Shown here one piece after another: positions 35,402 to 44,780 of a stretch of DNA of 64,000 nt. The DNA lies in assembly GCA_950022695.1 (NCBI GenBank), contig CATLLN010000005.1, positions 1 to 64,000 of the forward strand, read 5' to 3'. The first letter of the stretch is position 1; each line of letters begins with the position of its first letter. The DNA comes from an uncultured bacterium. GTDB lineage: Bacteria; Cyanobacteriota; Vampirovibrionia; Gastranaerophilales; Gastranaerophilaceae. Below the pieces are notes generated by a model. That model was given only the letters and a program-made list of their open reading frames with translations. It was not told where the DNA came from and did not search any database. Both the position numbers and the translations under genes were made by a program.

Positions 35402-37153
35402 ATGACAGATAAAAAATCATTATTTATAGACGGCAGAGAGGTTGAATTTACTGATGAACCGAATTTGCTGGAAGTTATCAGAAAAGCAGGCATGAATGTT
35501 CCAACATTCTGTTACAGACCTGATTTGACATCATTTGGTGCTTGCAGAATGTGTGTTGTTGAAGTTGAAGGACGTGGAATTCAGTCATCCTGTACAATGC
35601 CGCCTGAAAACGGGTTAAAGGTACATTTAAACACAGATAGAACAAGAAGAATCAGAAAAACTGTTCTTGAACTTTTACTAGCTAATCATGATAAAAAATG
35701 TTTAACCTGTGAACGCAGCGGAAACTGTGAATTACAACAGTATGCGCAGGAATACGGAATTACTGATATCAGATTCCCGGATAAAAAATTAGAAGATTAT
35801 CTTCCAATAGATGATAGCAGTCCGTCACTTGTTCGTGACCCTAACAAATGTATTCTTTGCGGAGCTTGCGTTAGAGCTTGTTCAGAGTTTCAGGGACATT
35901 CGGTTTTAGGTTTTGCCAATCGCGGTTCTAAAACTGTTGTTCAACCTATGGCAGGACGCCCTTTAGGACAGGTAGATTGTGTAAATTGCGGTCAGTGTGC
36001 GGCAGTTTGCCCGACAGGTGCTTTAACAATTAAAGACGAAACTGATAAAGTTTGGGCAGAAATTACTAATCCGAATAAAACAGTTGTAGTTCAAATGGCG
36101 CCGGCAACCCGTGTTGCGCTTGGTGAAATGTTCGGGCTTCCGGCAGGTGAAAACACAATCGGACTTATGAATGCAGCATTAAGAAGAATCGGGTTTAATC
36201 TTATTTTTGATACTAATTTTTCTGCTGATTTAACAATTATGGAAGAAGCAACAGAATTTCTGGAAAGATTAAAATCAGGTAAAAATCTTCCGTTATTTAC
36301 ATCTTGCTGTCCTGCGTGGGTAAAATATTTGGAAGATCAGCATCCTGACATGCTCCCGCATTTATCAACCTGTAAATCTCCGATGAGTATGTTATCACCG
36401 GTTCTTATCGATTTAGTGCCAAAGTATTTCAATGTGCCTAGAGAAAACCTTGTGGTTGTTGCGATTATGCCTTGTACAGCTAAAAAATATGAATGTAAAC
36501 GTCCTGAAATATATAGGGATGGCAGAGCTGATACTGATTATGTTTTGACAACACAAGAACTTGGTAAAATGATTAAAGCGGCAGGTATTGATTTTAAAGC
36601 TTTACAGCCAGAAAAAAACGATTCACCGTTTGGAGAATACTCAGGTGCAGGTACAATATTTGGTGCATCAGGCGGTGTGGCAGAAGCTGCTGCTCGTACA
36701 GCTTATGAATTTGTAACCGGTGAACCTTTAAATGATGTCGATATTAAACAAATGAGGGGAACAACAAACCGCTCAAGAAGTGTCGAACTTGATATTAAAG
36801 GTACAAAACTTGTTGTCCGTGTTGTCTCAACATTAAAAGAAGCTGAAAAAGCAATTCAGGAAATCAAAGATGGTAAGGCAGATTTTCAAATGCTGGAAGT
36901 AATGGCTTGTCCTGGCGGATGTGTAAACGGCGGAGGACAGCCGAGAAGCTGTGATAATTCTGCAACAAAAGCTCAAAGAGCTGAAGGTTTGTATAAAGAG
37001 GATAATACTCTTAATTTAAGAAAATCTCATATGAACCCTTCTATTCAAAAACTATATCAAGAATATTTGGAACATCCTAATTCACATAAGGCTCACGAAA
37101 TTCTTCACACTACTTATCAAAATAAATTTGAAGGTTCTTATAAAGATATCTAA
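35402..37153 (+). CDS. hydA: [FeFe] hydrogenase catalytic subunit
   Basis: A 583-residue group A hydrogenase making or oxidising H2. An N-terminal [2Fe-2S] domain (CYRPDLTSFGACRMC) is followed by a His-Cys3 cluster (HDKKCLTCERSGNC) and two [4Fe-4S] clusters (CILCGACVRAC, CVNCGQCAAVCP). H-cluster motifs L1 (TSCCPAW), L2 (MPCTAKKYE) and L3 (EVMACPGGCVNGGGQP) are all intact. The small-subunit-like tail (SHMNPSIQKLYQEYLEHP) is present. It closes the operon before a strong terminator. The HydEFG maturases are not in the window. Confidence 0.96.
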   Translation: MTDKKSLFIDGREVEFTDEPNLLEVIRKAGMNVPTFCYRPDLTSFGACRMCVVEVEGRGIQSSCTMPPENGLKVHLNTDRTRRIRKTVLELLLANHDKKCLTCERSGNCELQQYAQEYGITDIRFPDKKLEDYLPIDDSSPSLVRDPNKCILCGACVRACSEFQGHSVLGFANRGSKTVVQPMAGRPLGQVDCVNCGQCAAVCPTGALTIKDETDKVWAEITNPNKTVVVQMAPATRVALGEMFGLPAGENTIGLMNAALRRIGFNLIFDTNFSADLTIMEEATEFLERLKSGKNLPLFTSCCPAWVKYLEDQHPDMLPHLSTCKSPMSMLSPVLIDLVPKYFNVPRENLVVVAIMPCTAKKYECKRPEIYRDGRADTDYVLTTQELGKMIKAAGIDFKALQPEKNDSPFGEYSGAGTIFGASGGVAEAAARTAYEFVTGEPLNDVDIKQMRGTTNRSRSVELDIKGTKLVVRVVSTLKEAEKAIQEIKDGKADFQMLEVMACPGGCVNGGGQPRSCDNSATKAQRAEGLYKEDNTLNLRKSHMNPSIQKLYQEYLEHPNSHKAHEILHTTYQNKFEGSYKDI

Positions 37154-37160
37154 ACAAATA

Positions 37161-37199
37161 AAAAAAAGAGGCGGCGCCAACGGCGCCGCCTCTTTTTTT
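37161..37199. terminator. Strong bidirectional terminator
   Basis: An 11-bp GC-rich stem (GAGGCGGCGCC with GGCGCCGCCTC, loop AAC) is extended by A7/T7 arms. It lies between converging hydA and the Skp-like gene. Confidence 0.93.
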
Positions 37200-37207
37200 A
37201 TAAAATT

Positions 37208-37663
37208 TTATTTAACAACTTTAATAATGTCAGCTGTAATATCTTTTCCGCCGAAAAGAACGATGCCTTTACTTAAAACAACGTCATAGCCTTGAGCTTT
37301 TGCTTGAGTTTCAATTTGTTTAGAGATTGAATCGTCGATAGCTTTTAATTTTGCGCTATATTCAGAGCTTATTTTTTGTTGTTTTGCTTGAAGTTCTTTT
37401 GTGTATTTTTCTTCAGCAGCTTTTTTCTTATCTGCATCAGTGATGCTAGCAACATCTTTTCTTGCTTTTTCTATAAATTTAATAACTTCGTTAGCTTTAG
37501 CATCTTGTTCTTTTTTTAGAGCTTGAACTTGTGCTGAAGCGTTTACAACTTGAGGAACATCCACTATTGCAACAGAAAACCCTTCTGCAAATGCTGCAGG
37601 ACCAAAAGATAAACAGCCTAAAAGTGCTACAGCTGTTGTTAATAAACATAAATTTTTATTCAT
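37208..37663 (-). CDS. OmpH/Skp-family periplasmic chaperone
   Basis: About 151 residues from the ATG at 37663, which has AAAAGGAG upstream; the longer open frame to 37810 has no support. A signal peptide (MNKNLCLLTTAVALLGCLSF, cleavage after AFA) precedes VAIVDVPQVVNASAQVQ. A long Lys/Glu/Gln helix (about 40-110) and the closing AQGYDVVLSKGIVLFGGKDITADI are both typical of OmpH/Skp. Skp-type trimers hold unfolded outer-membrane proteins; the divergent neighbour encodes such a barrel. Confidence 0.88.
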   Translation of the reverse strand: MNKNLCLLTTAVALLGCLSFGPAAFAEGFSVAIVDVPQVVNASAQVQALKKEQDAKANEVIKFIEKARKDVASITDADKKKAAEEKYTKELQAKQQKISSEYSAKLKAIDDSISKQIETQAKAQGYDVVLSKGIVLFGGKDITADIIKVVK

Positions 37664-37948
37664 AATGCTTCTCCTTTTATCAAAAATCATATTATCACAA
37701 AATAAAATAATTAACAGGTGCTCGTCCGTTTGATTTATTTTTTCTGTTACATCTTTACATGATATTTGTAATTTTGTATAATGGTACGGTAGGTATAAAG
37801 TATACTTCAATTAAAATTTTGTAAAGTTTGTAACAAAATTTTAAAAAAAGGTTTTTATTCGGCTTTTGTTGTACAACAATATACTTACAAGATATATTTA
37901 CTTATATATAACTAGATATACATTCAAAACATAGAAGGTGAATACAAG

Positions 37949-39988
37949 ATGAAGAAGATTAAGAAAAGTAATCGATTATTGGGAACTGTATTAGCTGTTT
38001 CCGCTATCTGTGCTTTATCAATCTCTGGAACTGGTTCTGCAGCTTTGGCGGCTGGAGAACTTGCTGGTGCTTCTGCAAGTGGTAATTTTGCCGGTTACGG
38101 TTACACTCACGGTATGGTTCCTGTAATGAACGAAGTCGGCGGGGCATCAATTCACGATCGTGATATGATGCGTTATGACAAAAACAGACGTCGCGGTGAA
38201 AGCGATTATTATCAATATGAGCAAAAAAGATACGGAACCGGAGGTTCTGCTGTTACAAATTCTGCTTCTCCGGAAACAAGTATACCGGATACTATGAAGG
38301 CTACAGTTGATGAAGTCGGAACAAAAGGTGTTTATGTAAATTCAATTGAGGTTTCTCCGTCAGAAATTCTTACAAGGGATGAAATAAACGAAATAATCGG
38401 TAAATATGTCGGACGTAATGTGTTTATGTCAGATATTCAAGATGCTATAAATGCTTTAAATAATATTTACGCTGAAAGAGGGTTTGTTACTGCTCGTGCT
38501 TACTTGCCGGAGCAAACTGTTTCTAACGGAAATATTAAAATTGAACTTATTGAAGCAAAAATCGGTGATGTTACTATTGTAAATAATAAGTATACTGCTG
38601 ATAAGTATATTTTAGACCGTATGCCGCAAAAATCAGGCGAATTATTCGATATTGTAAATCTGGAACAGGATGTACTTGATTTTAACAGATATCACGACGG
38701 AGTTAATCTTGCAGCTAACTTGAAGGCAGGTCAAACTCCGGGTACTACTGATATTGAATTGACAGCTCAGGAAACATTCCCATTCCACCTTATCGGTATG
38801 ATGGATAATGCTGGACGTAGAAGTACCGGTCAATTAAGAGGCGGTCCTGCACTTGTAGCAGACAGTTTATTCCACCATAGAGACCAAATGTCTATGGGTT
38901 CTTATTTCTCAAGAGGGGCAATTAGTCCATTCTTCGATTACAGTTATCCTGTTAATAAGAAAGACGGACGCGTTGGTTTCTCTTATTCATCAACTTTCGC
39001 AAAAGTTAAAAATGGTCAATATGACTGGATGGGATTAAAAAGTAATTCATATATTTACAGTTTATACTATGATCAACCGCTTGTTAGAAAAAGTGGCTTT
39101 GAATTAAGATCATTTGCATCTTTGAACTATAAACGTTCAAGAAGTTGGTCTAATTTAGGTAACTTATTTAGTGATGCTTTAGGTTATCATGTAGATGACC
39201 CTATCAAAGATACTGATCAGGTAACAAGTGTTGATGTTGGTTTCAATGTTAGAAAAGATACAAAATACGGTATATGGTATTTAAATCAAAATGCAGCTAT
39301 GGCATTTCCTATATTTGACAGTGAATCAAGTTACTTCAAATATTCAGGTGGCTTCTTAAGATTGCATGACTTTTCTCATGGTATAATTGGTCAATTAAGA
39401 GGTAGTTATCAAATAATTCCTAACAGTAAGCATATTCCTTATCTTGATCAATTCCAAACTGGTGGTTTGGCAACTGTTAGAGGTTATTCTGAAGGTGTAA
39501 TGCTCGGTAAGAGCGGTTATTTCTTCAGTGGTGAATTGATGTTCCCGCTTCTTCCAAGAACCAGAACAAATAAAGACGGTATAACTAAATCATTCATCGG
39601 TAACTATTTAAAAGGTGCGGTGTTTGCTGATACTGCAGGTATTTTCCCTTATGCTAGAGAAGATATTTATGGTGGAAGCTACTTCTTAGCATCAGTAGGT
39701 ATGGGCTTGAGAGTTCAGTTGCCTGGTGACTTAAGTGCTCGTTTATATTGGGGCTATCCTTTAATTAACAATGCTTATGAACAACATAGACATATGGGTA
39801 GATTCCACTTTGAACTCACTTTGGAACCTGATTTAGGCGGCTTGTTAAGTAAACGTTCAACAAAAGCTCAGCCAATGCCTCAGCCTAAAGAAGAGCCACA
39901 GCCGGCTCCGTTGGCTCCACTTGATAATAATTATGATGATATCAGACATTATGACTATATGTTAGATGGTTCTGCAACAGCATTATAA
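37949..39988 (+). CDS. TpsB/FhaC-like outer-membrane transporter
   Basis: A 679-residue protein. A signal peptide spans roughly residues 1-35, followed by a Gly/Tyr-rich segment. A POTRA domain lies near 120-205 (VNSIEVSPSE, NNIYAERGFVTARAYLPEQT). The 16-strand-type barrel has the FQTGGLATVRGYSEG motif near 510, the conserved VRGY of two-partner secretion transporters. The barrel seems to end at FHFELTLEPDL near 615, and an unusual Pro/Gln-rich tail of about 60 residues follows. No TpsA exoprotein gene is adjacent. A BamA-like role is less likely given the POTRA type. Confidence 0.8.
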   Translation: MKKIKKSNRLLGTVLAVSAICALSISGTGSAALAAGELAGASASGNFAGYGYTHGMVPVMNEVGGASIHDRDMMRYDKNRRRGESDYYQYEQKRYGTGGSAVTNSASPETSIPDTMKATVDEVGTKGVYVNSIEVSPSEILTRDEINEIIGKYVGRNVFMSDIQDAINALNNIYAERGFVTARAYLPEQTVSNGNIKIELIEAKIGDVTIVNNKYTADKYILDRMPQKSGELFDIVNLEQDVLDFNRYHDGVNLAANLKAGQTPGTTDIELTAQETFPFHLIGMMDNAGRRSTGQLRGGPALVADSLFHHRDQMSMGSYFSRGAISPFFDYSYPVNKKDGRVGFSYSSTFAKVKNGQYDWMGLKSNSYIYSLYYDQPLVRKSGFELRSFASLNYKRSRSWSNLGNLFSDALGYHVDDPIKDTDQVTSVDVGFNVRKDTKYGIWYLNQNAAMAFPIFDSESSYFKYSGGFLRLHDFSHGIIGQLRGSYQIIPNSKHIPYLDQFQTGGLATVRGYSEGVMLGKSGYFFSGELMFPLLPRTRTNKDGITKSFIGNYLKGAVFADTAGIFPYAREDIYGGSYFLASVGMGLRVQLPGDLSARLYWGYPLINNAYEQHRHMGRFHFELTLEPDLGGLLSKRSTKAQPMPQPKEEPQPAPLAPLDNNYDDIRHYDYMLDGSATAL

Positions 39989-40012
39989 TTTGAATCATAT
40001 TTTTGTTATATA

Positions 40013-40046
40013 ATATAAACGGTAACTTTAGAGTTACCGTTTATAT
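40013..40046. terminator. Terminator after the TpsB-like gene
   Basis: A perfect 14-bp stem (ATATAAACGGTAAC with GTTACCGTTTATAT, 6-base loop). It ends just before the bioD ribosome site, so bioD transcription may need to pass it or start close by. Confidence 0.7.
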
Positions 40047-40060
40047 TTTGAGGTATGGAG

Positions 40061-40762
40061 ATGGGATGTAAATCAATTTTTATAACCGCAACAGCTACAG
40101 ATGTCGGTAAAACTTATATTTCAGGGCTTCTGGTAAAAAAAATGCGTGAATATAATTTGAATTGCGGATATTATAAACCAGCTCTTAGCGGAGCAATAAA
40201 GCTGGCTGACGGAACTTTACTTCCGGGGGATTGTGATTATGTTGTTAAAACTGCGTGTATTCCGGTAAAACCGTCAGATTGTGTCACATATTGTTTTGAA
40301 GAAGCTGTATCTCCTCATCTTGCAGCTGAAAGACTCGGAATTAACATTGAAAAAAATGTTATAAAATCTGAGTTTGAAAAACGCTGTGAAAATTATGATT
40401 ATTTGGTTGTAGAAGGCGCAGGAGGTATTACCTGTCCGTTTAATATGGCAACGGAGCAACTGCTGCTGTTACCTGAAGTTATAAAAGAACTTCGTACTGA
40501 TGTTCTGCTTGTAGCTGATGGCGGCTTGGGAACAATAAATTCAGTACTTTTAACGGCGGAATACGCCAAAGTACGAGGGCTTAATATCCTCGGGATTATT
40601 CTAAATAATTATGACGAAACTGATTTTATGCATTTAGATAATAAAAAGCAGATTGAAGTTTTAACAGGTATTAATGTTATTGCAACTGTTGCAAAAAATG
40701 ATAAAAATATTGATATTACAAAAGAAAATTTGATAAAATTATTTACTTCGAAAGCAGGTTAG
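40061..40762 (+). CDS. bioD: Dethiobiotin synthetase
   Basis: About 233 residues. It closes the ureido ring of dethiobiotin from DAPA, CO2 and ATP. The P-loop reads ITATATDVGKTYISG at the N-terminus. The YLVVEGAGGITCPFN segment near 130 and VADGGLGTINSVLLTAEYA near 160 are standard. The ATG at 40061 has GAGG 7 bases upstream and is preferred over the ATG at 40055. bioA follows after 3 bases. Confidence 0.92.
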   Translation: MGCKSIFITATATDVGKTYISGLLVKKMREYNLNCGYYKPALSGAIKLADGTLLPGDCDYVVKTACIPVKPSDCVTYCFEEAVSPHLAAERLGINIEKNVIKSEFEKRCENYDYLVVEGAGGITCPFNMATEQLLLLPEVIKELRTDVLLVADGGLGTINSVLLTAEYAKVRGLNILGIILNNYDETDFMHLDNKKQIEVLTGINVIATVAKNDKNIDITKENLIKLFTSKAG

Positions 40763-40765
40763 ATT

Positions 40766-42103
40766 ATGAATTGGCAAGAAGAAGATTTAAAATATATATG
40801 GCATCCGTGTTCACAGATGAAGGATTACGAAACCTTAGCACCTATTGTGGTTGATCATGCAAAGGGGATAGATCTTTATGATATTGAGGGAAATTGCTAC
40901 AAAGATGTTGTAAGTTCGTGGTGGTGTAACCTTCTTGGACATTGCAATCCGCGTATAAATGAAGCTATGAAAAAACAGTTAGATACCTTAGAACACGTGA
41001 TTTTTGCAAATTTTACACATAAAACTGCAATTACACTATGCCAAAAATTGATGGAAGTTTTGCCGAAAGGATTGTGTAAATTCAATTTTGCGGATAATGG
41101 ATCTGCAGCTATTGAAATGTCTATGAAAATGAGTTTTCAATACCATCAACAGGTTGGAAATACAAAGAAAAAACGTTTTATGGCACTTACAGATGCTTAT
41201 CACGGAGAAACTATTGGAGCGCTTTCTGTTGGTGCGTGTGATTTGTATACTCAAATTTACAAACCTATTTTGATGGATGTAGTTAGAATAGATGGGCCTG
41301 ATTGTTTTAGATGTCCTTACGGCAGATGTCGTGATAATTGTGCTTGCGAATGTTTTGAAAAAGCAGAAAAATCATTTGAACAATATGGAGATGAAACTTG
41401 TGCTATTCTTGTTGAGCCTTTGCTTCAAGGGTCAGCAGGTATGAAAATCTATCCTCCGCTATATTTGACTAAGCTGCGTGCTCTTTGTGACAAATATAAT
41501 GTTCATTTAATAGCTGATGAAATTGCAACAGGTTATGGCCGTACAGGTAAGATGTTTGCGTTTGACCATGCAGGTGTTTCACCTGATATCATGTGTCTTT
41601 CAAAAGGCTTAACAGGTGGTTATATGCCTATGTCGATTTGTGTAACAACGCAAGATATTTATGATGCTTTTTATGATGATTACGGTAAAGGAAAAGCATT
41701 TATGCATTCGCACACATATGCCGGTAATCCTTTGGCTTGTTCTGCTGCTATTGAGGTTTTAAATATTCTCAAAGATGAACAAATTATTTCTAAGGCTGTT
41801 GAAAACGCAAAATATTTTAATAAAATAATATGTGAAAAATTTTTAAGTCATTCGAACGTAGGTGAGGTTCGTCAAATCGGCTTGATTAATGCAATAGAAC
41901 TTGTAAAAGATAAAAACACTAAAGAATCGTATCCGTCAAATTTGCGTCTTGGTTATGAAATCTATAAAAAAGCATTGAAAAAAGGTGTATTACTTCGTCC
42001 TCTCGGGGATGTAATTTATTTTAATCCACCATTAATTATTCAACCTGACGATATGGATTATGTAACAGATATTGCCAAGTCTTGCATGCTTGAAGTAATA
42101 TAA
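40766..42103 (+). CDS. bioA: Adenosylmethionine-8-amino-7-oxononanoate aminotransferase
   Basis: A 445-residue PLP-dependent class III aminotransferase making DAPA, using S-adenosylmethionine as amino donor in the classical pathway. The start IWHPCSQMKDYE is BioA-specific. The PLP Lys is in LSKGLTGGYMPMS near 277, and the LIADEIATGYGRTGKMFAFDHAGVSPD block precedes it. A Cys-rich insert (FRCPYGRCRDNCACEC near 180) could bind metal and is not usual for the family. The 3' end is followed within 5 bases by the poly-G leader repeat. Confidence 0.93.
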   Translation: MNWQEEDLKYIWHPCSQMKDYETLAPIVVDHAKGIDLYDIEGNCYKDVVSSWWCNLLGHCNPRINEAMKKQLDTLEHVIFANFTHKTAITLCQKLMEVLPKGLCKFNFADNGSAAIEMSMKMSFQYHQQVGNTKKKRFMALTDAYHGETIGALSVGACDLYTQIYKPILMDVVRIDGPDCFRCPYGRCRDNCACECFEKAEKSFEQYGDETCAILVEPLLQGSAGMKIYPPLYLTKLRALCDKYNVHLIADEIATGYGRTGKMFAFDHAGVSPDIMCLSKGLTGGYMPMSICVTTQDIYDAFYDDYGKGKAFMHSHTYAGNPLACSAAIEVLNILKDEQIISKAVENAKYFNKIICEKFLSHSNVGEVRQIGLINAIELVKDKNTKESYPSNLRLGYEIYKKALKKGVLLRPLGDVIYFNPPLIIQPDDMDYVTDIAKSCMLEVI

Positions 42104-42107
42104 GAGA

Positions 42108-42278
42108 TATAAATAGAAAGGAGAGAAATTATGAAGTTATCAAACGAATTGGAAAAACGGGGGGGGGTAACCTTTTCGGGCTTAATTTAGGCTGTTTTGC
42201 GCTATCTCCTAAAAAAGCATTTACCTTGGCAGAGGTATTAATCACCCTCGGCATAATTGGTGTTGTCGCAGCGATGAC
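42108..42278 (+). repeat. 171-bp leader repeat, copy 1
   Basis: This stretch is identical, base for base, to 48287-48457. It holds a ribosome site (AAAGGAG), an ATG at 42131, a G9 tract at 42159-42167, the rest of the leader and the FTLAEVLITLGIIGVVAAM coding core. Beyond it the two genes diverge sharply. Confidence 0.95.
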
Positions 42279-42852
42279 AATTCCGGGACTTATAACTAAA
42301 ATTCGTGATCATCATTTTAGGGTTGCTTATAAGAAAACTTATAGTTCTCTTAATCAGGTAATGAAGTTTATTGAAAATGAAGATATCACTTTTGATACAA
42401 AAGCTGGTAGTTCCGGTCCTCACAATAATCCGGTAATAGGTGAAATGTTTAAATATATTGCAACATATTATAAGGCTCCGACAATGTGTTTTGACAAAAA
42501 TCCAGATAAATGCTGGGTATGTGAACGTGGTGAGGCAGCTTATATATATGGTGGAGGAGCTCCGGATTGGCTAGGATGTAATAAAGGAAGCTACGCTTTT
42601 ATAGATATTAACGGGATTGCTTACTATTTGTATTCAAATAGTGAATACCCGATTCTGATAGATGTTAATGGAAACAGAAAACCTAATCAATTAGGTCGAG
42701 ATAGGTTTGTATTGTATTTTGCAAACAGTTTAGAACCGAATAATCATTATCCGGATAGTGTAAATGCTGTGTTGCCAATGAAAGATATAATAAATAAAGA
42801 ACGTTGGTGTCCACAGGGAAATTGTTTATATAAAAGTTGGATTCATAGATAA
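42131..42852 (+). pseudogene. Pseudopilin with poly-G frameshift in its leader (copy 1)
   Basis: The ATG at 42131, behind AAAGGAGAG, opens a frame that stops after 19 codons (TAG 42188-42190). If the G9 tract at 42159-42167 gains one base (or loses two), it instead reads MKLSNELEKRGGGNLFGLN, then LGCFALSPKKA, and joins FTLAEVLITLGIIGVVAAMT and the rest of a 200-plus-residue pseudopilin ending at 42852. The downstream frame has no plausible start: the first candidate, TTG at 42226, lies inside the mature helix and omits residues 1-3. The C-terminal domain has Cys/Trp and a DVNGNRKPNQLGRDRFVLYF motif like the other pseudopilins. It may be phase-off, slippage-expressed, or a sequencing artefact. 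Confidence 0.8.
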
Positions 42853-42867
42853 AAGTTTAGCCGCCGC

Positions 42868-43467
42868 TTAGTTCACTTCGCGGCGGCCTTCTATAGCTTT
42901 AGCAATTGTCATTTCATCTGCGTATTCTAAATCCGCACCGACAGGAAGCCCAAATGCGATTCTTGATACTTTTATACCAAAAGGTTTAATAAGTTTTGTA
43001 AGGTAAAGACTTGTTGCTTCACCTTCAACTGATGGGCTGAGGGCTAAAATTATTTCTTTGACTTCTTCATTTGTAAGTCTGTTTAAAAGTTCTTTTATTC
43101 TGATATCATCAGCTCCGATTCCGTCAATTGGCGAAATCAAACCTTGAAGAACGTGGTAAAGCCCTTTGTATTCGTTAGTTTTTTCTATAGCAATTAAGTC
43201 TTTTGTTTCTGAAACAACACAGATTACCGAGCGGTCTCTTTGAGTAGATGCGCAGATTTCGCAAGGACTTGAAGCAGATAAATTGAAGCAAATATCACAA
43301 GTATGAGTATTGTGTTTTGCTTCAATTATTGCTTTTGCAAAGTTTTCAACATCAGCTGTCGGCATTCTTAAAAGATGAAATGCCATTCGTTGAGCAGATT
43401 TAGGTCCGACAGACGGAAATTTTTGAAACTGCTCTATAAGCGCTGCTATTGCTTTCGGGTATATCAT
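42868..43467 (-). CDS. recR: Recombination mediator RecR
   Basis: A 199-residue RecR: the HhH segment QFQKFPSVGPKSAQRMAFH, a Cys4 zinc finger (CDICFNLSASSPCEIC), and a Toprim domain (VICVVSETKDLIAIEKTNEYKGLYHVLQG) are all visible. It works with RecF/RecO to load RecA at gaps. Its ATG overlaps the stop of the ybaB-like gene by one base. Confidence 0.95.
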   Translation of the reverse strand: MIYPKAIAALIEQFQKFPSVGPKSAQRMAFHLLRMPTADVENFAKAIIEAKHNTHTCDICFNLSASSPCEICASTQRDRSVICVVSETKDLIAIEKTNEYKGLYHVLQGLISPIDGIGADDIRIKELLNRLTNEEVKEIILALSPSVEGEATSLYLTKLIKPFGIKVSRIAFGLPVGADLEYADEMTIAKAIEGRREVN

Positions 43468-43784
43468 TAGAAGTTAAGTCCCGGAATGCTGATGCCGCCT
43501 GTGATTTGTTTCATTTTTGCAGACATTTCTGCAGAAGCTTTTTCATTAGCTTGTTTAATAGCTGTAGAAATTACATCTTCTAACATTTCAGGATCGTCAG
43601 GTGTGATAACTTCTGGTGAAATTTTAATTGATTTAAATTTTCCTTGCCCGTCACAAACAACTTTTACAGCTCCGCCTGCAGCTTCGCCTGTAATTTCTAA
43701 TGCTGATAATTCTTTTTGTGCAGTTTCAGCTCTTTTTTGAGCGTTTTGAACTTGCTTCATAATGTTCATTAAATTCATTCCCAT
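43467..43784 (-). CDS. YbaB/EbfC-family nucleoid-associated protein
   Basis: A 105-residue DNA-binding protein with the family pattern: MNIMKQVQNAQKRAETAQKE, an EAAGGAVKVVCDGQGKFKSIKISPEV sheet, then a C-terminal helix. The ybaB-recR pairing is conserved across bacteria and supports both calls. Confidence 0.92.
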   Translation of the reverse strand: MGMNLMNIMKQVQNAQKRAETAQKELSALEITGEAAGGAVKVVCDGQGKFKSIKISPEVITPDDPEMLEDVISTAIKQANEKASAEMSAKMKQITGGISIPGLNF

Positions 43785-43847
43785 GATTTTCTCTCCTTAG
43801 TCTGTATAATTCTTTTCTTATCGTACATTTTATTATACAATAAAAAT

Positions 43848-44651
43848 ATGGAGAAGAAAACTTATTTACAAGAATCGGTTAAAAACGGCAGATTAATAAG
43901 GTGGAATATGATGCCTTTGAAGGTATATATTGCGCCTATGAAGTTTTATTCAAAAAAAGGACAGGATGCTAAATACCGCGGATATGTTAAACAAGCTCTT
44001 GATGAATGGCATAAGGTTTCTAACGGGAAGGTTTCTTTTGTTATCGTTGATACCTTATTACAATCAAATATAAATATTGACTGGAAACGTGTTGAACGTG
44101 AAGCTTTAGGATGCTGTTATTTTCAGTATGATAAAGCAAACAGACTGTATAGCGCCGAAGTTTCAATAGGGCTTACCGAAGGTTTGGTTCATGCTGATTA
44201 TATGGATGAGGGTGAAGTTTATCATACAATTTTGCACGAAATCGGGCATGCAATAGGACTCGGGCACAGTCCGTTTAAAAAAGATATTATGTTTACCCCG
44301 CACCAGAAAGGTATTTTACATGTAGGGCAGGGTGACAGGTTATCAATAAATTGGCTTTATACATTTCCGCAAGGGAAAACTGTTAATGAAATAGCATCAA
44401 AGTACGGAGTTTCAGGAAGCGACCTTGATGAAGTTGTTGCCAGAATTATTTCAAAGCAGGCAAAAACTGAGTTTGAAAAGGTAAAAGATGGGGTAAACGG
44501 GGCGCAGGGTCAACCGTCACGTAATTTGTTAGAAGAATCTGAAACAATTGCAAATTTACGAAAATATCACATGTCTTTGCAAAGTATTAAAATCCCTAAC
44601 GAGTTAACTGAACAGATTAGAAAGCACTATAGAGATACTAATCAGGGGTAG
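43848..44651 (+). CDS. Matrixin-like (M10) metalloprotease
   Basis: A 267-residue protein with a complete metzincin signature: HTILHEIGHAIGLGHSPFKK, with zinc His130, His134 and His140 and catalytic Glu131, followed by DIMF as the Met-turn. The catalytic domain spans about 20-175. The C-terminal ~90 residues are helical and polar. No Sec signal peptide is present, unusual for a family that normally acts outside the cell; export by another route or an intracellular role are both possible. Confidence 0.8.
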   Translation: MEKKTYLQESVKNGRLIRWNMMPLKVYIAPMKFYSKKGQDAKYRGYVKQALDEWHKVSNGKVSFVIVDTLLQSNINIDWKRVEREALGCCYFQYDKANRLYSAEVSIGLTEGLVHADYMDEGEVYHTILHEIGHAIGLGHSPFKKDIMFTPHQKGILHVGQGDRLSINWLYTFPQGKTVNEIASKYGVSGSDLDEVVARIISKQAKTEFEKVKDGVNGAQGQPSRNLLEESETIANLRKYHMSLQSIKIPNELTEQIRKHYRDTNQG

Positions 44652-44780
44652 AGGTAAATAATTAGTAAAAGGGTAAATGTTAACAAAATTAATCCCTTTT
44701 GCCTTAGTTTGTTTTTTTGTGTATAATACTTTTGTTGATTAGAATTTTTCTATCAGTAGGGATATAAAGGTAGTAAATAT

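Noticed and set aside
37664-37810. N-terminal extension of the Skp-like gene
   Set aside because: The extension would bury the signal peptide inside the protein and has no ribosome site; the ATG at 37663 has a strong one.
42226-42852. Pseudopilin starting at an internal TTG codon
   Set aside because: That start lies within the mature helix and removes the conserved F-T-L residues and the processing site; the same applies to 48405. The frameshifted leader explains the data better.
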